DNA of 64,000 nt from Streptomyces sp. NBC_00239 (GCF_036194065.1 NZ_CP108095.1:3844001-3908000), one strand, 5' to 3'. Positions 6,561 to 16,449 are shown, counted from the first letter of the stretch. Notes: a model not told the origin generated them from the letters alone. Numbers and translations are program-made.

Positions 6561-8978
6561 ATGGCCCTCATGGTCGGCGAGCTCGCCGCCACCATCACCG
6601 TTGACGATTCCGGCGCCGCCGCCGGGGTCTCCCGCGCCGAGCAGGCGATGCGCCAGGGCGGCGACCGGATCGCCGCCGAGGCCGACCGCGCCGGCGAGCA
6701 GGCGGGCGACAACCTCGGCGACGGGCTCGCCGACGGCGCGGCCGACGGCGGGGCGGAAGCCTCGCGCGGCATGGGCACCGCCTTGAAGGGGTTCGCTGCG
6801 GCGGCGATCGGCGCGGGTATCGGCGCCGCCCTCATGGCCGGAGTCGGCGAAGCGCTCGAACAGTCCAAGATCCCCGGACAGTTGCAGGCGCAGCTCGGCG
6901 CGACCGGCCCGGTCGCCAAGCAGTACGGCCAGGTGGCGGGCGATCTCTACGCCGGGGCGATCGTCGAGTCGGTCAGTGACGGCGCGGAGATCGTCAAGGG
7001 CATCGCACGGAATGGCTTGCTCCCGCCTGAGGCCACACAGGGGCAGGTCAAGACGTTGGCGACGCAGGTCGCTAGCGCCGCCTCGGTCATGGGCGAGGAC
7101 GTCTCGAAGGTGTCCCGGTCCGTCGGCGTCATGATGAAGAACGGCCTAGCCAAGTCGGCCGAGGAAGCGCTCGACGTCTTGGTGAAGGGCTCGCAGAACG
7201 GCGTCGATGCCGCCGAGGATTTGCTCGACACGTTCGCGGAATACCCGACCGAATTTCGGCAGCTCGGCCTCGACGCTCAGACCTCTATGGGTCTGCTGCA
7301 ACAGGGCCTAAAGGGTGGCGCGCGGGACGCTGACACCGTCGCCGACAGCCTCAAGGAATTCACCTTGATGGCTCAGTCGATGGAAGAGGCGACGGCCGAC
7401 GCGTACACCTCTCTCGGTTTCAACGCCGAGAAGATGCAGAAGGTTTTCCAGAAGGGGGGACCGGAAGCAGCGAAGGCGCTCGACCAAGTCCTCGACAAGC
7501 TGCGGGGCGTTAAGGACCCTGCGAAGCAGAGCGAGCTCGCGCTCGGCCTTTTCGGCACCAAGGCCGAGGACATGCAAAAAGCGATGTTCTCGCTCGACCC
7601 ATCCAATGCGGTAAAGGCGCTCGGGGATGTCAAGGGCGCCACGGATGCCGCCGGTACCGCGCTGCATGATAATGCGGCGACGAAGATCGAGGCGTTCAAG
7701 CGCGGGATCGAGCAGAAGCTCGTCGGCGCCATCGGGAATTACGCGATCCCGGTCATTGAGAAGCTCGTGAATTGGCTCGGCGCGGGCGGGCTCGGCGGCG
7801 CGTTCAGCGCAGGCGCCGCGTTCGTCTCCGAGCACTCGACGGCGCTGTCGATCGCCGCCGGCGTGATCCTGGTCCTGATGCTCCCGACGCTCATCGCGTT
7901 GGGTGTCACGGCCACGACCACGACCATCGCGGTTGTCACCGGATGGGCAACGCAAACCGTCGCGGGCGTAACCGCTGCAGGACGGTTTGTCCTGCTCAAC
8001 GCCACAATGTTGGCGGGTTGGCTCGCGCAGGGAGCGGGCGCCGCCGCGGCTGCCGTGCGGGTGGTCGCCTCTTGGGTCCTCATGGGGACGCAGTCCCTGA
8101 TACAGGGCGCCCGGATGGCCGCGGCGTGGCTGCTCGCCATGGGCCCGATCGCGCTCGTGATCGCTGCCGTGGTCGCGATCGTCGCCCTGATCGTCGCCAA
8201 CTGGGACACCATTGTCGGCGCGACAAAGGCCGCGTGGGATTGGGTGTGGGGCAAGCTCAAGGCCATTGGAGAAAGGATTCTACAATTCTTCCTTAACTGG
8301 ACCTTGGTCGGCCTCATAATCAAGCATTGGGACTCGATCAAGAGCGGCACCATATCCGCATGGAATGCCACGGTCGATTGGGTCCGGGGCATCCCGGGCC
8401 ACATCGTCGACTTCTTCCTCAACTGGACTTTGGTCGGCCTGATTATCAAGCATTGGGATTCGATCAAGTCGGGTACCGTCCGAAAGGCCGGGGAGATGCT
8501 CGATTGGGTGCGCGGCTTGCCGGGCATGATCGGAAGCTACTTCGGCGACTTCGGCTCGATGCTCTACGACAAGGGCCGCGATCTGATCTATGGCCTATGG
8601 AACGGCATCAAGGGCATGGGTTCGTGGCTGCGCTCAACGCTGATGTCTTGGGCCAAGAATTTGATCCCGGGACCGATCGCTAAGGCGCTCGGAATTCACT
8701 CTCCGTCGCGTCTCATGCGAGACAAGATCGGCCGCTTCATTCCTGCGGGAATCGTCGAGGGAATCAAGGCGGGATCGTCCGCCGTCGACCGGACGATGCG
8801 CAACCTCGTATCCGTACCGGCCCGCCCGCAGTTCGCCACCGCCGGCGCGTCCGGCAACGGCACCGCCACGGCGGGCGGTTGGGGGCCGAGCGTCCATATC
8901 GAGAACTGGCACGGCGGCGAGCAGAGCCCCGAGCAGAACGCGACCGCGCTCGCGTGGCACATGAAGGCAAGGGGGTGA
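6561..8978 (+). CDS. Tape measure protein
   Basis: 805 residues. An N-terminal segment with Ala/Asp/Gly repeats (1-100) precedes the TP901-type core (about 100-370), then several hydrophobic segments (about 400-560) that would cross the host membrane during DNA ejection. Two nearly identical 42-residue repeats follow, both containing NWTLVGLIIKHWDS (starting at bases 8286 and 8412), and a C-terminal part with LGIHSPSRLM, a motif common near tape measure C-termini. It sets tail length; 805 residues would predict a fairly short tail, roughly 120 nm by the usual rule of 1.5 angstrom per residue. The second half is less GC-rich than its neighbours. Confidence 0.9.
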   Translation: MALMVGELAATITVDDSGAAAGVSRAEQAMRQGGDRIAAEADRAGEQAGDNLGDGLADGAADGGAEASRGMGTALKGFAAAAIGAGIGAALMAGVGEALEQSKIPGQLQAQLGATGPVAKQYGQVAGDLYAGAIVESVSDGAEIVKGIARNGLLPPEATQGQVKTLATQVASAASVMGEDVSKVSRSVGVMMKNGLAKSAEEALDVLVKGSQNGVDAAEDLLDTFAEYPTEFRQLGLDAQTSMGLLQQGLKGGARDADTVADSLKEFTLMAQSMEEATADAYTSLGFNAEKMQKVFQKGGPEAAKALDQVLDKLRGVKDPAKQSELALGLFGTKAEDMQKAMFSLDPSNAVKALGDVKGATDAAGTALHDNAATKIEAFKRGIEQKLVGAIGNYAIPVIEKLVNWLGAGGLGGAFSAGAAFVSEHSTALSIAAGVILVLMLPTLIALGVTATTTTIAVVTGWATQTVAGVTAAGRFVLLNATMLAGWLAQGAGAAAAAVRVVASWVLMGTQSLIQGARMAAAWLLAMGPIALVIAAVVAIVALIVANWDTIVGATKAAWDWVWGKLKAIGERILQFFLNWTLVGLIIKHWDSIKSGTISAWNATVDWVRGIPGHIVDFFLNWTLVGLIIKHWDSIKSGTVRKAGEMLDWVRGLPGMIGSYFGDFGSMLYDKGRDLIYGLWNGIKGMGSWLRSTLMSWAKNLIPGPIAKALGIHSPSRLMRDKIGRFIPAGIVEGIKAGSSAVDRTMRNLVSVPARPQFATAGASGNGTATAGGWGPSVHIENWHGGEQSPEQNATALAWHMKARG

Positions 8979-8981
8979 TCC

Positions 8982-9887
8982 ATGGCCCCCGGTGATCGCG
9001 TCGCCCGCGCCGGACACGTCCAGTTCGGCGACCTGCTGCTCGGCCCGACCACCCCGTACGGGTGGGAGTCGCTCACCGGGTGGGAGGACTCCCCGGGCAT
9101 CGACTCGGGGACGGTTCCCCGGTCGGACGGGCACGGCGCCTATCCCGGCCGGCTGCTCGCGCAGGTCCGGACGATCACCCTCGACGGGGTGGCGATCCGG
9201 AGCGAGCCCGGTCGGATGGGCGCCGCCGTCCGCGAGCTGTCGACGGCGACCGCGCTCCGCGACGACGAGCTGCCGCTCGTGATCCAGCTCGACGACTCCC
9301 CGCCCCTGCTCTCGTGGGCGCGGTGCATCCGCCGGGCCGTCCCCGTCGGGGCGGGCGGGTACGCGATCGGGCTCGTGACCGGGGCGGCGATTCAGTGGGA
9401 GGCCACCGACCCGCGCCGGTACAGCGTGATCGAGCAGCAGGTCGCGACGAGCCTTCCCGCGCCCGAGCCGGGCCTCGAATGGGGGATGCCCCCGGGGCCC
9501 GAGCGGCTGACCTACCCGCTTCGCTTCGGCGCCCCGGGCAGCACCGGAACCGTCATCGCCGTAAACGACGGCGACGCCCCCTCACACCCCGTGATCACCT
9601 TTCGCGGGCCGGTCTCCCTCCCGTCCGTGACCAACGTCCGCACGGGCGAGGTGATCGAGTACGACATCGACCTCGCCGCCGACGACGAGCTGCTCGTCGA
9701 CACCCGAGAGGGAACAGTCACGCTCAACCGGTCCGCCTCGCGCCTCTACACCGCGACGGCCCGCAGCGTGCCCGAGCAGTCCCTCGACCTCGACCCGGGG
9801 CCGACGTCGCTGCTCTTCCGCGCGGCCCCGGGCTCCACCGACCCCCGCGCTGCGGCGTCGATCCGTTGGCGCTCCGCCTTTTGGTAA
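8982..9887 (+). CDS. Distal tail protein (Dit-like)
   Basis: 301 residues, ATG three bases after the tape measure stop with AGGGGGTGA upstream. Opens with GHVQFGDLLLG and contains GLVTGAAIQWEATDPRRY (about residue 125-145), where WEATDPR resembles the ADPR/W motif seen in Streptomyces phage Dit-like tail components. The C-terminal half is beta-sandwich-like. It forms the hub joining tube and tip proteins. Confidence 0.75.
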   Translation: MAPGDRVARAGHVQFGDLLLGPTTPYGWESLTGWEDSPGIDSGTVPRSDGHGAYPGRLLAQVRTITLDGVAIRSEPGRMGAAVRELSTATALRDDELPLVIQLDDSPPLLSWARCIRRAVPVGAGGYAIGLVTGAAIQWEATDPRRYSVIEQQVATSLPAPEPGLEWGMPPGPERLTYPLRFGAPGSTGTVIAVNDGDAPSHPVITFRGPVSLPSVTNVRTGEVIEYDIDLAADDELLVDTREGTVTLNRSASRLYTATARSVPEQSLDLDPGPTSLLFRAAPGSTDPRAAASIRWRSAFW

Positions 9888-9900
9888 GGAGGACCCTCCC

Positions 9901-10884
9901 TTGACCGTGCGTACCGGATGGCTGCTCCCCAACGGCCAGACCCGCGAGGACACCCGACTGTCCCCCCTCGGCGCCATGGCTCCCGAGACGGCGATGACCA
10001 CCCGCGACGGCGTGATCGCCGGCGGAACCGCGCTGAACGCGACCGGCGCCGGCGCCATGCAGGTGCAGATCGCGGTCGGCCGTGCCGTGGTGCAGGGGAC
10101 CGAGCCGCAAGGCTCGTATCCCGTGGTGGTCACCGCTCCGGAAACCCTCACCGTCGCCGACGGAAACGCCGCGAACGCGCGCATCGACTCCGTGGTGCTG
10201 CGGGTGTACGACGAGCTGTACGACACCAGCGGGCAGACCCTCGCCCGGATCGAGCTCGTGCAAGGCGCCGCGAACGCGAGCCCGAACCCGCCCACCCTGC
10301 CCCCGGCCGCACTCAGGCTGTGGGACATCACTGTTCCCGCCGGAGTGTCCGCCGGAACCGGCGGCATCACGTGGGCGAGCGCCCTCGCCGACCGCCGCCG
10401 TTTCACCGCCGCCTATGGCGGGATCATCCCCCGAGGGTGGGGGCTGAGCTTCAACGGTGCCTATCCGGGCCAGTACCGGGACAACGGCTCTGGTCTCGAC
10501 CGGTGGGACGGCACCGCATGGCAGACCCTCGATCCCGTCATCGGGTGGACTGCCCCCGCCCTCGCCGCCGGCTACACCAACGGCGGCAACTCTCAGGGGA
10601 CGCTGCGGTACCGGCGGATCTTGCTCGGCGGCGTCCTCCACCTGCAATGGCGCGGCGGCGTCTCATGGACGACCAACGCCACCCCACCGGCCAGTGGACA
10701 GCCCCTCGCCGCGCCGCTCCCCGCCGCCGCACGCCCCGCGCTGCACACCTCGGCGTCGATCGCGGCCGGCGGCGTACCGATCAAGGTCGACTGCCAGACC
10801 AACGGGCATTTGAAGTTCATCGGTAGCCCGTCCCTGACCACGTGGGCCGCGTTGAGCGGGTTGATCTACCCGCTCGACGCGTGA
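9901..10884 (+). CDS. Minor tail / baseplate protein
   Basis: 327 residues from TTG 9901 with AAGGAGG upstream. The N-terminal 170 residues (LPNGQTREDTRLSPLGAM, then DGNAANARIDSVVLRVYDE) follow the pattern of actinophage minor tail proteins that build a baseplate ring. Residues 190-220 hold DNGSGLDRWDGTAWQTL, a short repeat type found in tail receptor-binding regions, followed by a beta-rich C-terminus. A role in host attachment is likely but not proven. Confidence 0.65.
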   Translation: MTVRTGWLLPNGQTREDTRLSPLGAMAPETAMTTRDGVIAGGTALNATGAGAMQVQIAVGRAVVQGTEPQGSYPVVVTAPETLTVADGNAANARIDSVVLRVYDELYDTSGQTLARIELVQGAANASPNPPTLPPAALRLWDITVPAGVSAGTGGITWASALADRRRFTAAYGGIIPRGWGLSFNGAYPGQYRDNGSGLDRWDGTAWQTLDPVIGWTAPALAAGYTNGGNSQGTLRYRRILLGGVLHLQWRGGVSWTTNATPPASGQPLAAPLPAAARPALHTSASIAAGGVPIKVDCQTNGHLKFIGSPSLTTWAALSGLIYPLDA

Positions 10885-10895
10885 GGGGGTGAGGG

Positions 10896-12002
10896 TTGAT
10901 CGCCCCCATATACCGGGTGCTGCTGTGCGACCTGCGGTCCGACCAGGTGCTCGACGTCCTGCCGATCACCGACGTGTCGCTCGACGACTACATAGGCAAG
11001 ATCGGCAGCGCCTCGGCAACGATCCCCCTCCCGAACCGCGCGGTCGCCGCGCGCGCCCGCGCCGCCGTCGAGCCGGGCCGTACCGCGATGTGGATCGAGC
11101 GCGGCTCGGAAATCTGGTGGGGCGGCGTCCTGTGGACCGCCAACCTGACCAGCAACGCGCGCGGATTCCTCAGCCTCCAAGTACAGGCTGGCGGGTGGGC
11201 GTCCTACCTCGATCACCGCGCGATCCTCCACACGCAGCAGGCGGTGCAGGTCGACCAGTACGACATCGTCCGAGGTCTGATCGACTACTCGGCCAGTCTC
11301 CCCGGCGGCGACATCGGCATCGAGACCGACGCCGAGCAGCTCTCGGGAGTCCTACGAGACCGCACCTTTCGCCGCTACGACGTCCCCCGCATCCGTGAGG
11401 TGATCGACCAACTCGCCGCCACCGAAGGCGGGTTCGAGTGGCGCATCATGTCGTACCGCGAGCCGACCAGCGGCCGACGGGTCAAGCGCTTGCAGCTCGG
11501 CGCCCCGGTCATCCGCACCGGCGCGAGCGAGGTCGTCCTCGACCACCCCGGCCCGCTCCTCTCCTACGGGTGGCCCATCGACGCCACCGTGCAGGCCAAC
11601 GTCTGGCAGAGCCGCGGCGCGTCCGACAACAAGAACCAGACGGCGGAGTCGCTCCCCCTGATGAGCGAGCTGCTCGTCGCCGACGAACAGCTCGGCGCCG
11701 GATGGCCCCGGCTGGACGGCACCTCGGACTACTCCACCGTGACCGAGCAGCCCACCCTCGACGCGCACGCACGCGCCGACCTGGCCGCCGCCCTGCGCCC
11801 GCAGACGATCCCCGAGGTGACCGTCGCGCTCGACCGCACCCCCTTGTCGCCGGCCCTGCTCGGCGCCACCGTCCGCGTGCGCATCCGTGACGACTGGTGG
11901 ACCGAGGGACTCGACCACCGGTACCGCGTCGTCGGCCTCGCCATCAGTCCACCCCTACGCGGCCGACCCGAGACCGCGAAACTCTTCCTGGAGGCCGCCT
12001 GA
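10896..12002 (+). CDS. Minor tail protein (tail-associated, Gp37-like)
   Basis: 368 residues from TTG 10896 (GGTGAGGG upstream). The opening [31 protein letters not shown] (about residue 70) and the closing [19 protein letters not shown] match the Siphovirus ReqiPepy6 Gp37-like family, a tail-tip hub protein related to Tal. It lies between other tip genes, and its stop overlaps the next ATG by one base. Confidence 0.75.
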   Translation: MIAPIYRVLLCDLRSDQVLDVLPITDVSLDDYIGKIGSASATIPLPNRAVAARARAAVEPGRTAMWIERGSEIWWGGVLWTANLTSNARGFLSLQVQAGGWASYLDHRAILHTQQAVQVDQYDIVRGLIDYSASLPGGDIGIETDAEQLSGVLRDRTFRRYDVPRIREVIDQLAATEGGFEWRIMSYREPTSGRRVKRLQLGAPVIRTGASEVVLDHPGPLLSYGWPIDATVQANVWQSRGASDNKNQTAESLPLMSELLVADEQLGAGWPRLDGTSDYSTVTEQPTLDAHARADLAAALRPQTIPEVTVALDRTPLSPALLGATVRVRIRDDWWTEGLDHRYRVVGLAISPPLRGRPETAKLFLEAA

Positions 12003-12880
12003 TGGCAGCGATCCCCCTTGACCTGCTCGACCGTATCCGCGAGCTCGAACGGCGGGTGCGCGAGCTCGCCGGCCGCGCCAACATCCGCCCCGCCCTCGAC
12101 CAGATCCTGCACGGCGACATCACCATCGGCGAGGGCGGACAGCTCATCGCCCAGACACCCGAGGGCATCGCGACCTTCAAGGTCGGCCAGACGCCCCAAG
12201 GTGACTGGGGCGTTTTCATCCGTCGTGCCACCGGAACGCGAGCCCTCACGGTCGGCGACGACGTCCTCGCAGAGGATCAGATGATCCGCATTTGGAGCCG
12301 TGACAAGGAACGGCCGACCCCGATCCTGATGGATGACGCGTTCAGCGACCGTTTTCTCGGCCGCCCCATGCTGCCCCTACAACTTCACCCCACCCAACGG
12401 CAGAACACATCCGACACCAGCTTTCAACCGGCGTGGTGGGGGTCAGGTCCGGCAACCCACGCGGTCGCCGAGATCGAGCTGCACACCTACGCCAACGCCG
12501 GGGGCGGGCAGGTCAGGGTCACCATGCGGCCCGAGGGCGGGAGCGCGATCACGGTCGCCGAGTACGACTGTCCGGCCGGCACGTGGACCAACAAGTTCAT
12601 CACGCAGCCCATGCACGACGTCGAGTTTTTGCAGTGGGTCGAGTGGATGGTCGAGCACCGCAACGTTCAAGCGGGCCGCGACGTCGAGACCCGGCTCTAC
12701 TCGGCTCTTTACCGCCACACCTATACCCCCGACGAGGCCCCGCGCGTGCCGACCCGCCCCCCGACGGCCACCGCCACCGCACAGCGGGGAACGGGTCCTG
12801 CGGCGAGCGAGACGTCGGCCGAACCCAAGCGGCCTGACTCCGTGCGCGCCCCATCAGGGCTGCGCACGGTCGAAGACTAA
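12002..12880 (+). CDS. Tail-tip structural protein, unknown
   Basis: 292 residues. An N-terminal coiled coil (residues 6-22, LDRIRELERRVRELAG) leads to a small beta domain GDITIGEGGQLIAQTPEG and a larger beta-rich part (about 130-245), then a Pro/Thr/Ala-rich tail. The coiled coil plus beta-domain plan fits a trimeric tail-tip or fibre-attachment protein. No enzymatic motif is visible. Confidence 0.65.
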   Translation: MAAIPLDLLDRIRELERRVRELAGRANIRPALDQILHGDITIGEGGQLIAQTPEGIATFKVGQTPQGDWGVFIRRATGTRALTVGDDVLAEDQMIRIWSRDKERPTPILMDDAFSDRFLGRPMLPLQLHPTQRQNTSDTSFQPAWWGSGPATHAVAEIELHTYANAGGGQVRVTMRPEGGSAITVAEYDCPAGTWTNKFITQPMHDVEFLQWVEWMVEHRNVQAGRDVETRLYSALYRHTYTPDEAPRVPTRPPTATATAQRGTGPAASETSAEPKRPDSVRAPSGLRTVED

Positions 12881-12893
12881 GGAGGGCCCCGCA

Positions 12894-14849
12894 CTGCTGC
12901 CCCCGTCCATACCCACCGTGACCGTGCGCGGTCGCTACCTCGCCCCCGACGGCACTCCGCTGTCGGGGGCGGTTGTCTTCCGCGCTCCCGCTCAGCTCAC
13001 CTTCCCCGCCGCCGACGTGATCCTCGGCGGACCGGTGAGCGCCGTTCTCGACGCGCAGGGCTCGATCGAGGTCACCCTGCCCGCCACCGACTCGCCCGCC
13101 ATGGACCCGACCGGGTGGGCGTACATCGTGACCGAGCAGCTCTCAGGAATCCCCGTGGGCCGCTCGTACAACATCGTCCTACCCAAGGCGCTGCCCGAGG
13201 TCGCCCTCGCCGACATCGCCCCGACCGACCCCGCGAAGCCCAACTACGTGGGCGTGCCGGGGCCTCAGGGAGACGTCGGCCCGACCGGCGCCCCCGGATC
13301 GCGGATCTACAGCGGCACCGCCGCGCCGACTGCCGGTCTCGGTGTCGACGGCGACGTCTACGTGCGGTACGAGACCACCACGTTCCTGAACGTGACCAGC
13401 ACGACCGTATCGACGTGGCAACGAACGGCCGGTGTGTGGGCGCAGCTTGGCGGCGACGTCCGGGGCGCCGCTTGGTACCTCAACAACACGACGACCCCCA
13501 GCACCTCGACGCGCCCCGGCGACCTGCTGCTGCGCACCGACACGGGCGACATCTGGCAGCGCACCGGAAGCGGGTGGGGAACGGCGGTCGGCAACCTTCG
13601 CGGGCCGAAGGGAGACCGAGGCGACGCCGGCCCGACCGGACCGGGCGGCGTCGTCCAGTCCGTCAACGGCAAGGCCACCGCCGCCGTGACCCTGTCCGCC
13701 GCCGACGTCGGGGCCGTCCCCGCGACGGGTCCCGCAGTCGTCACGCTGCCCGCCGGATCGTCCGAGCTGCCGTTCACGGTCAAGGCCGAGGACAAGGCGA
13801 CGAACCTTCTGGAGATCCGGGCGAGCGGGTCCATCCGGGTCCAGACCGGAAACGTCTACCTCGACCGCAACCTGCGGATCGGCGACGCGACCGCCGACAC
13901 AGGCGGGGGAAACGGCGTGATCGTCGTCAAGGACGCCGCCACCGTGCCGACCGCCGCCGCGGCCGGCGCCGCCATCCTCTACAGCGAGGGCGGCGTCGCC
14001 AAGGTCCGCCAGAGTGACGGCCAGGTCGTCACCGTGGGCGCGGGCGGGGGCGGTGCGGTCGCGTCCGTCAACGGCAAGACCGGCGTCGTATCGCTCGTCG
14101 CGGCCGATGTCGGCGCCCTCGATCAAACGGCAGCAGATATCCGGTACGCGCAGACCTCGGCCGCCGTCCTGCTCGCCGGAACGCAGACGATCAGCGGGTC
14201 GAAAACCTTCAGCAGCATTCCGTCGAGCTCGGCCGCGCCGACCACCGCGAACCATCTGACCCGCAAAAGCTACGTTGATGCACTCGGGGGCGGCGAGTGG
14301 TTGCCCAGCGATCACGGGCTGCTCACGTGGGCATTCGACCCCGCGCTCGGCGCATCAACCGCCCTCTACCCCGGCAGCGGCCCGATCCGGATCACGGCCG
14401 TGATCCTGCGCGTGCCCGTCACCGTCAACCGGATCGTCTGGTTCGCGACCGGCTACGCGGGCGGACTCACCACCGGATCGTGGGCAGCGCTCTACGACTC
14501 GGCCGGTACCCGCGTGGCCGCGACGGGCGACATGTCCACCGCCACGTACGAGCCGGCCGAGGTCCACACCGCCGGCGGGGCGACGATCAGCTCGCCCCTG
14601 ACCGCGCCGTACGCGGCGCCCGCCGGCATCTACTACGTCGCCGCCCGGTGGCAGTACAACGTCGGCACGGGCGACGGGCCGATGCTCCTCGCCTCGGAAA
14701 GTGGCGCGGGCGCCCCACCCAACGCTTTCGGGCAGACCCCGGTGAAGCGCTTCGGCGTCTACACGACCGGCGCCGCCGCCGCCCCCGCGACCATCAACGT
14801 CGGCGCCATGGAGAACGGCGCTAACCGCTTCTGGGTCGCCCTGTCCTAA
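12894..14849 (+). CDS. Tail fibre with collagen-like segments
   Basis: About 651 residues. GGAGGG (12881-12886) lies seven bases before CTG 12894; no ATG, GTG or TTG sits at that spacing, and the first in-frame GTG is 12918, so a CTG start is likely. The order is: an N-terminal beta domain (TVTVRGRYLAPDGTPLSG, about 130 residues), a Gly-x-x run GPQGDVGPTGAPG, a beta domain with IYSGTAAPTAGLGVDGDVY, a second run GPKGDRGDAGPTGPGG, two SVNGK...AADVGA fibre repeats, KTFSSIPSSS, then a C-terminal receptor-binding-like domain (about 480-651). It should form a trimeric fibre. Confidence 0.85.
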   Translation: MLPPSIPTVTVRGRYLAPDGTPLSGAVVFRAPAQLTFPAADVILGGPVSAVLDAQGSIEVTLPATDSPAMDPTGWAYIVTEQLSGIPVGRSYNIVLPKALPEVALADIAPTDPAKPNYVGVPGPQGDVGPTGAPGSRIYSGTAAPTAGLGVDGDVYVRYETTTFLNVTSTTVSTWQRTAGVWAQLGGDVRGAAWYLNNTTTPSTSTRPGDLLLRTDTGDIWQRTGSGWGTAVGNLRGPKGDRGDAGPTGPGGVVQSVNGKATAAVTLSAADVGAVPATGPAVVTLPAGSSELPFTVKAEDKATNLLEIRASGSIRVQTGNVYLDRNLRIGDATADTGGGNGVIVVKDAATVPTAAAAGAAILYSEGGVAKVRQSDGQVVTVGAGGGGAVASVNGKTGVVSLVAADVGALDQTAADIRYAQTSAAVLLAGTQTISGSKTFSSIPSSSAAPTTANHLTRKSYVDALGGGEWLPSDHGLLTWAFDPALGASTALYPGSGPIRITAVILRVPVTVNRIVWFATGYAGGLTTGSWAALYDSAGTRVAATGDMSTATYEPAEVHTAGGATISSPLTAPYAAPAGIYYVAARWQYNVGTGDGPMLLASESGAGAPPNAFGQTPVKRFGVYTTGAAAAPATINVGAMENGANRFWVALS

Positions 14850-14870
14850 CTCCCCCTTCGCCTCTCTTAC

Positions 14871-14899
14871 GCCCCGTGCCTGTTGGCCGGGGCCTTTTT
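14871..14899 (+). terminator. Terminator after tail fibre
   Basis: GCCCCG and CGGGGC arms with an inner GCC/GGC pair, followed by five T residues at 14895-14899. It ends the long tail transcript before the lysis genes. Confidence 0.75.
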
Positions 14900-14920
14900 C
14901 ATGTCTGGAGACACCCACCC

Positions 14921-15799
14921 ATGGCAACCCCGTTCAGCCCCGATCGGCTCGTCGAGATCCTTCGAGCCGAGGGTGTGCGCGTCGTCGAGTACGGCCAGTG
15001 GCGCACCCACAACCGCAACCACAGGGGCAGCTTTGGCCCGATCAACGGCGTGATCATCCACCACACCGTGAGCTCGGGCACCGAGTCGTCGGTGCGGCTC
15101 TGCTACGACGGGTACGACGACCTGCCGGGCCCTCTCTGTCACGGAGTGATCGCCAAGGACGGCACCGTCTACCTGATCAGCTCGGGCCGCGCGAATCACG
15201 CGGGCGCGGGCGACGGCGACGTGCTCGCCGCCGTCACCGACGAGCGGGCGCTGCCCTCCCCCAACGACCGCAGCGCCGACGGCAACGTGCACTTCTACGG
15301 GTTCGAGTGCATCAACCTCGGCAACGGTCGCGACCCTTGGCCTGCCGAGCAGCTCGACGCGATCGAACGCGCCTCGGCGGCGATCTGCCGCGCGTACGGA
15401 TGGAGCTCGGCGAGCGTCATCGGCCACAAGGAATGGACCTCTCAGAAGGTCGACCCCGTCGGATTCAGCATGGCGGACATGCGCGCCCGGATCGAGCGCC
15501 GCCTCGGCGGAAAGCCCGAGCAGCCCAAGCCGACCCCGCCGCCGGCGGCGCGCTTCGAGCCGTTCCCCGGCGTCGGCTGGTTCAAGGCGAACCCGCGCTC
15601 GCCGATCGTCACGGCGATGGGCCGCCGACTCGTCGCCGTCGGGTGCTCGGCGTACCGCCAGGGCCCCGGGCCGCAGTGGACCGAGTCCGACCGACAGAGC
15701 TACGCCCGGTGGCAGCGACAGCTCGGCTACTCCGGCGACGACGCCGACGGCTGGCCCGGCCCGACGTCATGGGCCGCGCTCAAGGTCCCCAAGGTCTGA
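14921..15799 (+). CDS. Endolysin: N-acetylmuramoyl-L-alanine amidase with C-terminal binding domain
   Basis: 292 residues. Residues 25-200 form an Amidase_2/PGRP domain: IIHHTVSSG gives zinc-ligand histidines at 47/48, FYGFECIN marks the central strand, and GHKEW followed by KVDP (169-177) carries the second zinc His and the Lys/Asp region. It cleaves the lactyl-Ala bond of peptidoglycan. After a Pro-rich linker (200-215) the C-terminal part (to 292; WQRQLGYSGDDADGWPGPTSW) is a peptidoglycan-binding-like domain. There is no signal peptide, so export depends on a holin. The ATG at 14921 is chosen because of GGAG upstream and the clean domain start. Confidence 0.9.
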   Translation: MATPFSPDRLVEILRAEGVRVVEYGQWRTHNRNHRGSFGPINGVIIHHTVSSGTESSVRLCYDGYDDLPGPLCHGVIAKDGTVYLISSGRANHAGAGDGDVLAAVTDERALPSPNDRSADGNVHFYGFECINLGNGRDPWPAEQLDAIERASAAICRAYGWSSASVIGHKEWTSQKVDPVGFSMADMRARIERRLGGKPEQPKPTPPPAARFEPFPGVGWFKANPRSPIVTAMGRRLVAVGCSAYRQGPGPQWTESDRQSYARWQRQLGYSGDDADGWPGPTSWAALKVPKV

Positions 15800-15810
15800 C
15801 ACCCGCCCGC

Positions 15811-15834
15811 GCCCGCCCGCACCCGCGGGCGGGC
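15811..15834 (+). terminator. GC-rich hairpin after endolysin
   Basis: Perfect 10-base arms (GCCCGCCCGC / GCGGGCGGGC) around a four-base loop, without a T tract. It may reduce read-through or protect the endolysin message. Confidence 0.5.
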
Positions 15835-15870
15835 GCCTCGCCCCACCCCCATTCGAAAAAGGAATCGCCC

Positions 15871-16134
15871 ATGACTGACGCGTCGCGTCGCACCCTTCGC
15901 ACCGTCGTTCAGACCGTGCTCGCCCTCGCCGCCGGTCTCCCGCTGATCATCGACGCCGCAGGCATCCCGCAGGCCGCCGCTGGCGTCGGCCTGGCCCTCG
16001 CCGTGGCGGGCGGCGTAACCCGGGTGATGGCCCTCCCGGTCGTCGAGAACCTGCTGCCCGGATGGCTGCGCAGCGCGCCGAGCGCCGACGACGAGCTGCT
16101 CGCCCTCGACCGCAGCCGGGACGGGCGCCCGTGA
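15871..16134 (+). CDS. Putative holin
   Basis: 87 residues with AAAAAGGA eight bases upstream. There are two predicted membrane segments (about 11-28 and 33-52; TVVQTVLALAAGLPLII and AAGVGLALAVAGGVTRVM) and a charged C-terminus. Small two-helix proteins next to an amidase are the normal holin partners that let the endolysin reach the wall. Its stop overlaps the next GTG by 3 bases, so the two membrane proteins are co-translated. Confidence 0.7.
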   Translation: MTDASRRTLRTVVQTVLALAAGLPLIIDAAGIPQAAAGVGLALAVAGGVTRVMALPVVENLLPGWLRSAPSADDELLALDRSRDGRP

Positions 16135-16382
16135 CCGACCCGACCCCAAGCGACGTCGCCCTCGAACTCGAAAGGCTGCGGGCGACCGTCGAGACCGGGT
16201 TCGCCCGTCTCGACGGGGCGCTCGCCCTGCTCGTGCAACGGTCCGACCAACTCGACACCCGCCTCGCCGACCACGAGCAGCGCCTTGACTCCCTCGAAGG
16301 GAATCGGTGGCCACTCCCGAGCATCGGCGCCCTGGTCGGCCTCGCTGGTCTCCTCCTCGCCGTGCTTGCCCAACTCCGGTAG
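16131..16382 (+). CDS. Second lysis-cassette membrane protein (coiled coil plus C-terminal TM)
   Basis: 83 residues from GTG 16131. The first 60 residues form a coiled coil (LELERLRATVETGFARLDG, then SDQLDTRLADHEQRLDSLEG). Residues 66-82 are one membrane helix (IGALVGLAGLLLAVLAQL). This XhlA-like layout is common next to holins and may regulate lysis timing or act as the holin itself. Confidence 0.65.
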   Translation: MTDPTPSDVALELERLRATVETGFARLDGALALLVQRSDQLDTRLADHEQRLDSLEGNRWPLPSIGALVGLAGLLLAVLAQLR

Positions 16383-16449
16383 TTCGCCGCCTTGGCGCCG
16401 TGGCCGCCATCGTCATCCCGCACGGCTAAACACCAGTCCGCAACGCAGG

